Shown one piece after another: positions 45,967 through 56,128 of a DNA stretch of 64,000 nucleotides. The number at the start of each line of letters is the position of its first letter. Within the stretch, counting starts at the first letter, position 1. Below the pieces are notes generated by a model. The model was not told where the DNA came from. It did not search any database and saw nothing but the letters and a program-made list of their open reading frames with translations. A program made the translations under genes and the position numbers. The DNA is from Auanema rhodensis (Eukaryota > Nematoda > Chromadorea > Rhabditida > Rhabditidae): positions 9,052,001 through 9,116,000 of the forward strand of contig OZ059895.1 of assembly GCA_964057225.1 (NCBI GenBank), in the 5' to 3' direction.

Positions 45967-45986
45967 TAACTATATATATATAGTTA
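45967..45986. repeat. TAACTA…TAGTTA palindrome
   Basis: Perfect 20-bp palindrome, TAACTATATATATATAGTTA, one of several TAGTTA-ended (TA)n palindromes in the right part of the window. Confidence 0.7.
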
Positions 45987-46796
45987 AAAAGAAATTAAAA
46001 CGAAAAGAATAGAACGTATATATGAAATGGATTATTGCTTTCCTTTATGAACAATTTGACTATAAATATGACATTTTTTAGTTTATTTTAAAACAAAAAA
46101 AAATGAGTTAATACATGAAATGATTGAAGAAGATTTTTATAAAAAAGATTTTTTTAGTTTTAAATTATAAAATTAATTTGAATATAAATATATTTTTTCA
46201 TTTTTTATATTAAAATATGATCAATTGGATGAAAAGAATAAGAAAAAATTACTAAATTGTTAGAAGAAAAGGAAGACGATGAAGCAGAAGAGAAAATAAA
46301 CCATTTTGACTAGTAAACAAGGTCATTTCTCTTTGAAAATTGAAATTTTCACAAAGCAGCGAACAGAGATTATGGAAATTAATTAGAAAATTGTAAAGAA
46401 ATGATCTTAGTTATACGTTGTGATTTAAACTTTTTTTTTGTTTTGTTTTGTATTTCATTGAAAGAAATGAGAATTTGATAGTAAAGAGAGGTAACTAAAA
46501 CTCTTTAAAGTGGATTGAGGCTCAGGTGGTTCGTTAACTACGATTGTTTCAACAAAACTATAAAACTTACTTTAAATACTTGAAGTATCTATAGAAAAAC
46601 TTCTGAATTTAAAAGAAATGGATAAAGATTATAGAATATATGTAAATTATGATTGGCGATAAGCCTAAATTGGAGAAGCAATAGAAGTTTTTCTGGAGGT
46701 AAAAGTCCGCCCCTTGACATATCCTTGCAAATGTTGATGGCTGCTAACTTTGTGAAGAGAAGTAGTTCATAATGTAGAAAATATATGACTAAAAGA

Positions 46797-46811
46797 GAGA
46801 GAGGGGGAGAT

Positions 46812-46843
<32 letters not shown>
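46797..46843. repeat. (GA)n microsatellite
   Basis: GA repeat interrupted by GGGGGAGATGAA. Purines are again on the plus strand. Confidence 0.85.
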
Positions 46844-46846
<3 letters not shown>

Positions 46847-47707
46847 ATGGATGTCAAGTAATCAAACTAAAATATGTATTATATATATATATATATATAT
46901 GGGTATACTGTCAAATAATAATAATTATTATTATAATTAATGAAGAGAAATTTTATGGGCAGTTTTAGATCTTTTGATGTTTTTGTCATTTATCTATATA
47001 TGAAGCTGATATGAAATGAGATATATCCATCATTCCTAACCATGTGGAACGGATACGATTCATTGCTCATTCAGAAAATTGAAGAACCTAAGTACTGACT
47101 AACTGAAATTTTTAATTTTGAATGATAATATTCTTTATCTTTTTAATATTATTTCATATATATATATAGTATAGTATAGTATAGTTAAAAAGATCTTTTA
47201 ATTATTATAAATATATAAAGAAATATTATAATTTTTCATAAAAATTATGTTTAACTGAACTAAAAGAATTGAAAAATTATTAGAAATATGAATTGAAATA
47301 ATAAAAAAATATATATATTTATAATAAAGTTAATTTATATAAATATATATATATATAGTTAAGTAATAGAATATTTGTAATTAAAAGATTTTTTGTATTT
47401 AAAAGTTTTCATTAAATATTTAAAAAAAAACACAAAGTTTATAACGAAAATTAATTTATTATTCTATAATTTATAAAGTTTATATTATTATTATTTTTTT
47501 TAGAATTTAACATATAGTAATTAATTCATTTCTTATATAATATATATTATATACAATAATAATTTTTATTTAAAAAAAAAACAAAAATACTCGTAAAATC
47601 ATGTGAGCCTGCAACCTTTAGACTATTGAAAATTAGAAGAAACCTATCAATCCTATTACAACTAAGCTTATAGGGTTTCAAACTTTTTTTTTTTTTTTTT
47701 TGAAATA

Positions 47708-50417
47708 TTATTGAGGTGAGCTACTTTTTAATTCTGCTGTTATACGTCCACGAAATATTGGTAATGTAGCAGAATCATCATTGATTAGTAATAATTGATA
47801 CGGAGCTACAATTTCTTCTTGATCATCACGATCCATTGGTGATTTGAAGAAAAAACTAAAAAATATATATTAACTATATACATATAGTTAAGAAATGAAA
47901 CATACTGTACATTCGATTGTGATGATATTGATAAATGTTTACGAAATTCTCGAAGTGTCATCATTCCATTAACAAATGGTACATGAGCTACAACTGGTAC
48001 ACCATCTGATCCTTTAAATATTTTAAATTTAAATATAATTTTTATATTTAAATTAATAATTTTACCTTTATATGATATAGTAATAAGAGGATATACAGTT
48101 GATGATTGAGCTATATTACGTGTTCGAGATTTACGATTAGGTTGTTGTTGATGATGATGATGTTGTTGTTGTTGTTGTTGTTGATTAGGATTATATGAAG
48201 TTCCTGATGATGATGATACACGACGATTTGAATGCTTTGAATGATCAGATGGTGCCATTGATTCTATACCAGATGAATCATATACAAGACTTCGTACACC
48301 GTATCTGAAAAATTATAAAAATAGAATTTAAAACTTAAAGCATAACTAAAACTTGAAAAAAATGATCTGTATATAGTAATTTATATGTTTAAATGTCATT
48401 ATAAACGTTAATTATATAATATAAAGTATGTATAACATACCCTTGAGATTTATAACAACCATATGGACTAATTGAAGATGGAGAAGCATATTGATGTGAT
48501 AATATGCTATGATGTGTTAATGCTGGCTGTGGTGCTGGTGATGGAGTTAAAGATGAAGACGTCATCAATGGTGGCATAAATCCATTTACAGTACCATTAT
48601 TAACTGTTTTTGATATTCCATTAGTAGATGATGAACAATCATGTATAGCAGATAATGATTGTTTTGGAATAAACATTGTGGTTACTGTAGAATTGGATTG
48701 ATTGGATACTGTATGAGATGGTCCAGATCGACTACGATCACGATCAGGTGAATAAGGACCTTAAATAAATAAATAAATAAATAAAATAATAATAATAATA
48801 TAAATAATATTTACATGGTGATAATAATTGACATCTAGGTGATCGTTGAGCTGATGCTTTTTGACTATCTTCTCTCATACGTTCAACATATCTAAATATA
48901 TTCAATTTATATGAAAAATTTAAAAAACAAAAAGATTATTTACCTATCAAGATCATCATCATCATCAGCATCAACAGGTTCAGCTGTAGATATAACTTCT
49001 CTAGCCTTTAATTATAATAATATAGTTAACTATGATAATCTATAACATACTGTACATCGACGATCTTCTATATCTTTTAATTGTCTTTCAGTTTCTTCAT
49101 TTTGCTTTCGACGTTGTTGTTCACGCAATAATTTCTTTGATAATATCGTATAAAATTCTTTTCTTCCTTAATTTTTTAATTTTTTTTAATTAAAAATGAG
49201 AAATATATAGAAAACCTTCTTCAGATGAATGATCAAATTGTAATCCATCACTTCTTGAGAAATGTTCTATTCGTGGTAATGCAAAAGTAGTTGGATTACC
49301 ACGTCGATGTTCTTCTCTTATACTACGAAGTCTTAAATATATTTTTATTAATATTAATATTATTATTATTATTATAAACCTTGAACTAGGATGAGCTTCT
49401 GATGAAAATGATGAACTAACAGCACTATCATTTTGACTTGTTGTAGCTCTACATACATATGGTTGTAAGATACATCCATTTGTTGCTGTTGATGCCATTG
49501 AATACATTCGTTCTACAACACTTAAAACACAATATTTGAGATGAAAATTCAATTTTCTATTTGTTTTCATATTACCTTTCACCTAACCTAGTTTGACGAT
49601 CATATCGTGATCTTAATAGCATTTCAGCTGTCAGCTGTGGATTTGATCTTGTATTTGAAAATCCCGTTGATGGAGTTGGAGCACAATTTCTTTTTATTCG
49701 ACGTGCACTTGGTGGAGTATCAACACCCATTGACAGCTTCAAAAGAACATTCATTTTAACAGGTTTTTCTTGAACATTTACCTTATTGAATACATCAAGA
49801 AATTCATCGGAAGAGACAAATTGGGCATGTTGTCGAGATAAATAGTTTTTAACAGAAGGTTCTATGCTGGAAAATAATGCTGGATCAGGAATGCTACCCG
49901 TACAGCTAAGCTTTTTCACACGTAATCCAACCTAAATTTTATATTTTTAAAAAAATTTTTTTAATTCCTTTGTATTTACATCTTGACGTAATTTTTTCGG
50001 AATAAAATGACAACAACCAGCTCGTAATGATGTGTATTTCATGTGAATAGATAGAGCTAATTCTACAGTTTGTGGATGTTCCTGTTGTGCCATACGTTCA
50101 TACGCCCTCAGGGCAAAATATAATTCTAAAGGCTTAAAACAATCCCAATTTAAGTATATTTGAATTCATTCATTGCAGAGATTTACCTCAGAATTGGAAT
50201 TGGCTGCTATCCATTCTCGAAAAGCATCTAAAGCTGGCCTATCGGATAACACAAACTCCAAGCCTTTAGACCAACATAAGCTAGATGAGTATACTCCAGA
50301 TGAGGATGGATGTTGATCATGATCATGATGCCAATCAATAAATGATGATGATGACATCATCATATGGTTATTATGATTTGATGATGGTGTTGAAGATGAC
50401 GGTAATGCAAATGTCAT
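47708..50417 (-). CDS. AXIN: Axin, Wnt-pathway scaffold
   Basis: Scaffold of the beta-catenin destruction complex. The N-terminus starts MTFALPSSSTPSSNHNN, with His/Ser-rich low complexity, and then the RGS domain that binds APC. The domain includes LEFVLSDRPALDAFREWIAA, LELYFALRAYERMAQQ, VELALSIHMKYTSLRAG, CHFIPKKLRQDVGLRVKK, and ALFSSIEPSVKNYLSRQHAQ with FVSSDEFLDVF. A long poorly conserved middle contains the GSK3/beta-catenin-binding candidates near RIEHFSRSDGLQFDHSSEEG, a charged helix (REQQRRKQNEETERQLKDIE), poly-Asp, and a Gln/His tract (QQQQQQQHHHHQQQ near 48150). The C-terminal DIX domain comprises VYPLITISYKG, VPVVAHVPFVNGMMTLREFR, FFFKSPMDRDDQEEIVAPYQ and LPIFRGRITAELK. RGS-then-DIX order is unique to Axin. 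About 10 exons. The ATG immediately follows an acceptor-like AATTTCAG. Confidence 0.93.
47871..47892. repeat. 22-bp TTAACTATA…TATAGTTAA palindrome in an Axin intron
   Basis: Near-perfect palindrome (halves TTAACTATATA and CATATAGTTAA) in the last Axin intron. The exact reverse complement of this 22-mer occurs in an intron of the large receptor gene at 56454-56475. Confidence 0.7.
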
Positions 50418-51040
50418 CTGAAATTATTCGAAAAATTTTCTAAAATTTCGTTAAATGATTGAAAAGAAAAATTAAAAATGACTGTCAAATGATACAAAAA
50501 GATTGAAAATTAGATGATTGCGAAGCGATACTGAAAACATGACGATGATTTCGTCGATCATGAAGACGAAAAGGCTTCAGTGAAAAAACTGTGAATCAAA
50601 AGAGACGTTAATAAGAAAAGAAACAGGATAGGTCGTAGGGTGTTTGTGTGCTTGCCGATGGGGCTTTGATGTTACCGCGATCAGGTTAACTACTTGCTTT
50701 ATCAACCAAATTTAAAAGTCATAAAACAATTAAAAATAATAATTAAAATAAAACTTGAAATGCTTCTCCTCTTACTGGACTTTAAGGCGTAAGTTGGATA
50801 AAATCATTTTGGTTCAAAAAGTATTTGAAAATACCTATTGTTTTAGTCAAATTAAACACTTTTTGCTTTGTATATCGGTAGTATTTGCTGGCAATGGTGG
50901 TGATGATTGTATCACTTTGATATTGATAATGTGCCTTCTTATCATTTCTAATAATTGATTCTCATTTTTCAGGCACAAGGATCATTTCATTTGCTTGTGT
51001 ATGACAGTGAAAAGAGAGAAAAGAAGAAGTAGATAGAGAA

Positions 51041-51058
51041 GGTAATAGAAAGAGAGAG

Positions 51059-51119
<61 letters not shown>
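51041..51119. repeat. (GA)n microsatellite
   Basis: About 70 bases of GA repeat on the plus strand, with a second partly degenerate GA block to about 51170. Confidence 0.9.
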
Positions 51120-51122
<3 letters not shown>

Positions 51123-51959
51123 AAAAAAGAGAGATTGAGAGAGAGAGAGATTGAGAGAGAGAGGGGAGATAGAAAATCGAATATGGGTTTTGAAATCAAA
51201 ATAAAAGGAAATTATGAAAACTTAAGGTTTTGTGAAAACTTTACAATGCTTTCAAACGTTTGATGATTGTGACATGTCGACTTAAAGCTCACCAATACAC
51301 GCACCAGACCTAAACGATGCATGTATCTCAGTAGGCAGCTGCTGAAAGTGGAGAAGAGAAACACTCCTCTCCTCATATCTATCCCTCTTTCTTCTCAAAA
51401 AGAATGTGGTTAAACAAAAGAAGAAGAAGAAGAAGAAGAAGAATTGATGTGAAGATGCATGGGTTTAGCTGTAAAATTTGTCATAATTCTTCCTTTTGCT
51501 CCTGAAGCTTTATAAGAATAAATTGACGTAATAGAATAAATTAATTGAAAAGAAAGATTTTTGTGATTAACGTTTGGAAATTAAGGAAAATTGGAAAACA
51601 AGAATGAAATTAACATGAAAAGCCTATCAAAGACTTAGAACGATTAGTCTAACTTCAAAAGGAAGGGGAAGTTTCAATTGATAAATGAACAGACTATAGT
51701 TACCAAAATAAGAAAGATAAATATAGAAAAAAATAGAAAAAAAACCAGACAATGATAAAGTGTGTTAGTTTTAGTAGTTGCAGCAAAAAAAGTGAAACGC
51801 GGCTTATTTCAGTATTGCCTCATCCGTTATGATCAAGATCAGAAAGCTTTGATGTTAGAGATAGAGGGAGCGGGAGGACGCACGTCTTGACCATCTATGG
51901 TAATGGATGAGATGTTCACTCTCTCTTATTTCAGTTATGTCTTTCTCTTTTTCCCTCAG

Positions 51960-52190
51960 ATGTCTCACGAAGAGAAGATGAAGCTTCATAGTCATTTTGC
52001 TGCTTGTGACCATTGCTGTCTTTATGGGATGGACAGCACTAACGAATGGCAATCCAATACGGAAATAGATATGAACAAATTGGAATCTCATCGTAATAGA
52101 AAGAGAAGTAGACACAAAAAAATAATTTTTTTTAAAAGAAATAAGGAAAACTCTTTGAAATATAAAATAAAACTAATTGATTTAATGTAA
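51960..52190 (+). CDS. Possible small protein, unknown
   Basis: An ATG placed directly after a strong acceptor-like TTTTTCCCTCAG opens a frame beginning MSHEEKMKLHSHFAACDHCC, with two His/Cys clusters, then NEWQSNTEIDMNKLESHRN and a basic tail, about 76 codons in all. The first 130 bases are clearly richer in G+C than the flanks, and the acceptor-then-ATG pattern matches other genes in the window. I find no family. The basic tail may instead be intron read-through. Low confidence. Confidence 0.28.
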   Translation: MSHEEKMKLHSHFAACDHCCLYGMDSTNEWQSNTEIDMNKLESHRNRKRSRHKKIIFFKRNKENSLKYKIKLIDLM

Positions 52191-53049
52191 AAACGCAGAA
52201 AGATAAACGAAACCGCTTCAACCGACTTATCAAGTTTGAGGATTAAACTATGCTGATTCAAAGAAATTGCGTGCACTGTCTATATCATTGCATAACTTCT
52301 TCACAACTATATCATCATTGAGCATATCAGACCCAGTTTGAGAGAAACACAACACGGTTTTACAGAAAATAGGACACAATGACTACGCAAGGACGAAATC
52401 GCTGCGGGACCACAGAAAAGTAAGGAAGAATGAAAACAATATGCGGGAATGATCATTTGGACGAAAAGCCCTAGAGATCATTTCATGACATGCACAGCGA
52501 AGACGCGTACACGACATCAGATAGAAGACAAAGAATTTAAAAGAGAAAAAGAGAAAAAAAAGTGAATAAGACAAGAATTTTTTAAATTTCGCACTAGTTA
52601 TATATACAAAAATATAAAGAAATATGTGAATTATTAAAAAAACTAATTAAAATATTATTTATTCAACAACATAATTTATAAAATAATAACTGAATATTAT
52701 TTATTTTTAAATAAAAAAAAAGAATATTTGATGAATCAATTAGCATAACAATTTAAGTTTTATAAACAGCTGCTATTCTTTCTTTTCTTTTCTACTTAAA
52801 TCGATACGATCAAAGAATTAGAAGAAGAAATGAAAACGATTATTGACAATTTTTGAAAGTTCAAAAAAGGTTTTTTAGATTATAATCTTTTAAATTTTTT
52901 TTCAAATCTTTTTTTTTTTTAATTTAATAGAAGAAAAAATTAATTTAATATAAAAGAATTTATCATTTTAGGTAAAATTCTTTATATTCTTCTCGATTTA
53001 AACGAACACTGTCACTTCTTCCATCTTGGGTTTTTAATTTCTGTGAACT

Positions 53050-53101
53050 CTTTGAAGTAGCCGGCGGGTCGTTTAGTGTTAACCAACAGTTAACTTCAAA
53101 G
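53050..53101. repeat. Inverted repeat with nested GTTAAC pair
   Basis: CTTTGAAGT (53050-53058) pairs with ACTTCAAAG (53093-53101). Inside lie two GTTAAC hexamers (53078-53083 and 53089-53094). It sits in a short GC-richer block 260 bp left of the large palindrome. Role unknown; hairpin or regulatory site. Confidence 0.4.
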
Positions 53102-53364
53102 ATGCCGCAGAGATATGGCTGTCCTCGTAGTCATGGTCATCTATTCCATCAATGTTTGAAATTTGTCAAGTTTAAAAGAAAAAAAAAGAAGGAAAAACTG
53201 GCAATCATAACTGCTTAAGAGAAGAAAAAGTATTCAATCAAACTAACTATAAGAACTTATACAACTTGTTTATATATTTATTTATTTTATTATTTATACT
53301 TTAATTAATTGATTATTAATTTTTATTTTTAAATTATAAAACTTGGTACATAACGGATTATGAT

Positions 53365-54416
53365 ACGCTATTCCATTGGCCTATAGTATCGTTTTAGTGA
53401 ATGTTCATTTACCTTTTTCTTTACTCATCAGTAATTAGAGACAAGCTAATGGATGGCTCCAGTACGAAAAGAGACAAGGGGCATATGACGCAACCAATCC
53501 TCTCAGGTCTCTTGGCTCTCTTCTGACCGACCACATTCGACCGAACGCAACAGGTTTGAACTGGTTGCGCTGTTGTCTTTACTCTCTTAAGTACATGAGA
53601 TAGTATATCTAAATAAGAGAGACAAGGATGTTAAAGAAATGCTCAATTCAAAAGTTGACCTGGTCTGACCGCTGATGACCTCACAACATCAGGGTTGGTC
53701 AGTTTTTTCACCAAAAGAATCTACCATTCCTCCATCATATCTATATCTCTGAATCTCTTTATCCTAAACTTTTGACAAGTCGTTTCAAAATTGTTTTTCT
53801 TCAGATTTCGACAATGACATCAGCATTTGAAACATTGATGGCCGGCCAATCGTTCAGTGAAGCGTTTCAAAACATCAAGAATGAACTGTAAGCTTGAATT
53901 TTTTCTGATCTCATCTGCGATATTCATGTTTTCATAATGTCTTTTAAGATCAAGCTTAAGAGCAACATCAGTAACATCAAATAGTTCAGAAGAAGATAAA
54001 GTTGTCAGTGAAAAGAAGGTTTTCTTTAACTATAATTTATATTAAATTTTATATTAATTTAGTTAGATTATATGGAAAAAAGAAGAAGAAATAATGATTC
54101 AGCTAGAAGATCTCGTGAAGTTCGACGTGTTCGAGAACAAAAAACCCGAGAGAAAATGGAGGTAATATTCATATAAATTTATATTTTTTTATAATTTTAA
54201 TTATATTTTAAGGAATTAGAAAAAGAAAATTTATTATTACAAAGTCAAATAGCACTCTTACGAATGGAATATAATCAATTGGTTTTATTATTAGTTGCTC
54301 AACAAACTTCTAAAACAACTTAATTCATCTTTTATTTATTTATTTATTGATCTCTTTATTTATTGTATTTTTAATTTAATAAAATGTTTTATCCTTTTTT
54401 ATTTTTATTATTATTT
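53365..54416. repeat. Left arm of a 1,052-bp inverted duplication
   Basis: The sequence is the reverse complement of 54696-55747. Every position x pairs with 109112-x, with no net insertion or deletion along the arm. I saw no mismatch in the segments I compared (arm ends, promoter, all exons and introns of the bZIP gene). The outer boundary is abrupt: the flanking bases beyond 53365 and 55747 do not match and show no target-site duplication. Confidence 0.95.
53814..54323 (+). CDS. Small bZIP transcription factor, PAR/NFIL3/CES-2-like (left copy)
   Basis: Sequence-specific transcription factor; 117 residues from four exons (53814-53887, 53949-54018, 54063-54161, 54213-54323). The N-terminus MTSAFETLMAGQSFSEAFQN is followed by a Ser/Thr-rich linker, then the bZIP. 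The basic region MEKRRRNNDSARRSREVRR has the N-x-x-[AS]-x-x-S-R signature (here NNDSARRSR) typical of the PAR/NFIL3/vrille/CES-2 group. The leucine zipper starts at ELEKENLLLQSQIALLRMEY and continues NQLVLLL, giving about four heptads. The protein stops soon after (TSKTT), so almost the whole protein is DNA-binding plus dimerisation. Introns are 40-60 bp. An acceptor-like TTCTTCAG lies 9 bases before the ATG. An identical copy in opposite orientation lies at 54789-55298. Confidence 0.88.
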
Positions 54417-54695
54417 CTAAATATATTTATTTTTTTTTTGAAATTAATATGAAAATCAGAAACATCTGTTGCCAGAACACCTAGTATGAAAAGGTTATAT
54501 CTAAAAATAATTATATATAAACAAACAAACAAACAAACAAACAAACAAATATGAATATTATTCTTATTTCAATTATTTTTAATAAAAATTCAAAAACTAA
54601 AAACTTTATTTGATTGAAGTTTAAGTTTAAAATTATTAAAAATTCTGTTATCAATACGTATTTTTTAATTTTTTTAAGTTTTTAAAGAAAAAATT
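54417..54695. other. Spacer of the inverted duplication
   Basis: 279 bases of unique AT-rich DNA between the arms, including an (AAAC)n tract at 54520-54549. No gene. Confidence 0.9.
54520..54549. repeat. (AAAC)n microsatellite
   Basis: About seven AAAC units at the centre of the palindrome spacer. Confidence 0.9.
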
Positions 54696-55747
54696 AAATA
54701 ATAATAAAAATAAAAAAGGATAAAACATTTTATTAAATTAAAAATACAATAAATAAAGAGATCAATAAATAAATAAATAAAAGATGAATTAAGTTGTTTT
54801 AGAAGTTTGTTGAGCAACTAATAATAAAACCAATTGATTATATTCCATTCGTAAGAGTGCTATTTGACTTTGTAATAATAAATTTTCTTTTTCTAATTCC
54901 TTAAAATATAATTAAAATTATAAAAAAATATAAATTTATATGAATATTACCTCCATTTTCTCTCGGGTTTTTTGTTCTCGAACACGTCGAACTTCACGAG
55001 ATCTTCTAGCTGAATCATTATTTCTTCTTCTTTTTTCCATATAATCTAACTAAATTAATATAAAATTTAATATAAATTATAGTTAAAGAAAACCTTCTTT
55101 TCACTGACAACTTTATCTTCTTCTGAACTATTTGATGTTACTGATGTTGCTCTTAAGCTTGATCTTAAAAGACATTATGAAAACATGAATATCGCAGATG
55201 AGATCAGAAAAAATTCAAGCTTACAGTTCATTCTTGATGTTTTGAAACGCTTCACTGAACGATTGGCCGGCCATCAATGTTTCAAATGCTGATGTCATTG
55301 TCGAAATCTGAAGAAAAACAATTTTGAAACGACTTGTCAAAAGTTTAGGATAAAGAGATTCAGAGATATAGATATGATGGAGGAATGGTAGATTCTTTTG
55401 GTGAAAAAACTGACCAACCCTGATGTTGTGAGGTCATCAGCGGTCAGACCAGGTCAACTTTTGAATTGAGCATTTCTTTAACATCCTTGTCTCTCTTATT
55501 TAGATATACTATCTCATGTACTTAAGAGAGTAAAGACAACAGCGCAACCAGTTCAAACCTGTTGCGTTCGGTCGAATGTGGTCGGTCAGAAGAGAGCCAA
55601 GAGACCTGAGAGGATTGGTTGCGTCATATGCCCCTTGTCTCTTTTCGTACTGGAGCCATCCATTAGCTTGTCTCTAATTACTGATGAGTAAAGAAAAAGG
55701 TAAATGAACATTCACTAAAACGATACTATAGGCCAATGGAATAGCGT
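54696..55747. repeat. Right arm of the 1,052-bp inverted duplication
   Basis: Reverse complement of 53365-54416 with equal length and no mismatch seen where compared. The tRNA-Asp gene begins 102 bases beyond its outer end. Confidence 0.95.
54789..55298 (-). CDS. Small bZIP transcription factor (right, inverted copy)
   Basis: Mirror copy of the left bZIP gene: start at 55298, stop at 54789, with the same exon-intron structure and the same 117-residue protein where I compared. Both copies are convergently arranged, with their stop codons about 465 bp apart. About 450 bp of upstream sequence is duplicated too, so if real both promoters should work. Absence of any difference, even in introns, means either very recent duplication, ongoing gene conversion, or an assembly artefact. 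Confidence 0.85.
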
Positions 55748-55849
55748 GGAATAGTTGACCTAAAATTTCATATTTTTGATAATATGGCTCAATATTGTTT
55801 CTATTCCGTTGATTGATGTTTGTATCTCTTATAAAGACTTGCTGACAGA

Positions 55850-55921
55850 TCCTCGGTAGTATAGTGGTGAGTATCCGCGTCTGTCACATGCGAGACCCGG
55901 GTTCAATTCCCGGCCGGGGAG
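55850..55921 (+). tRNA. tRNA-Asp: tRNA-Asp (GTC)
   Basis: 72-nt tRNA without intron. The acceptor stem TCCTCGG pairs with CCGGGGA (one T-G pair), with G as discriminator. The D-arm/A-box is GGTAGTATAGTGGTGAGTAT. The anticodon stem CGCGT/ATGCG encloses the loop CTGTCAC with anticodon GTC. The B-box is GGGTTCAATTCCC. A run of four T (AATCTTTTG) follows as the Pol III terminator. All features are those of eukaryotic tRNA-Asp. Confidence 0.97.
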
Positions 55922-56128
55922 AATCTTTTGCGTTTTTGATATTCGAGTTTTACTGCATTTATATTAGTTTACATGTTAGACTGATAGGAGAAAAGTAAAG
56001 TGAATATAATTTTTAAAACATTTATTAATAAATTAAAATATAAAACATTAAATGGAAAAAAAAATGGAAGATCAAATTATACCAGCATTAGAAAAAATAT
56101 TTTGTTATTCAATTCAAAATATTTTATT

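Larger units (their letters stand above)
44164..47707. other. Gene-free AT-rich intergenic region with GA tracts
   Basis: About 3.5 kb between the GPCR start (-) and the Axin stop (-). I see no supported exon. It contains (GA)n tracts at 44184-44229, 44813-44890 and 46797-46843, (TA)n runs around 46875-46900, 47158-47190 and 47340-47360, and the 20-bp palindrome at 45967-45986. Confidence 0.55.
50418..53364. other. Long region upstream of Axin, mostly gene-free
   Basis: About 2.9 kb between the Axin start and the inverted duplication. It contains a (GA)n tract at 51041-51119, a (GAA)n tract at 51417-51442, a possible small exon at 51960-52190, and an inverted repeat at 53050-53101. The block 50500-50700 is richer in G+C but has no open frame of note. 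Otherwise AT-rich, without recognisable genes. Confidence 0.5.

Noticed and set aside
50987-51199. Open frame across the 51-kb GA tract
   Set aside because: Simple-repeat translation only.
53094-53220. Short open frame beginning MPQRYGCPRSHGH
   Set aside because: Ends quickly in a lysine run from AT-rich DNA, with no splice context or homology.
53365-55747. Fold-back or long-TIR transposon
   Set aside because: No target-site duplication at the outer ends, no transposase, and the arms contain an ordinary spliced bZIP gene rather than repeat units.
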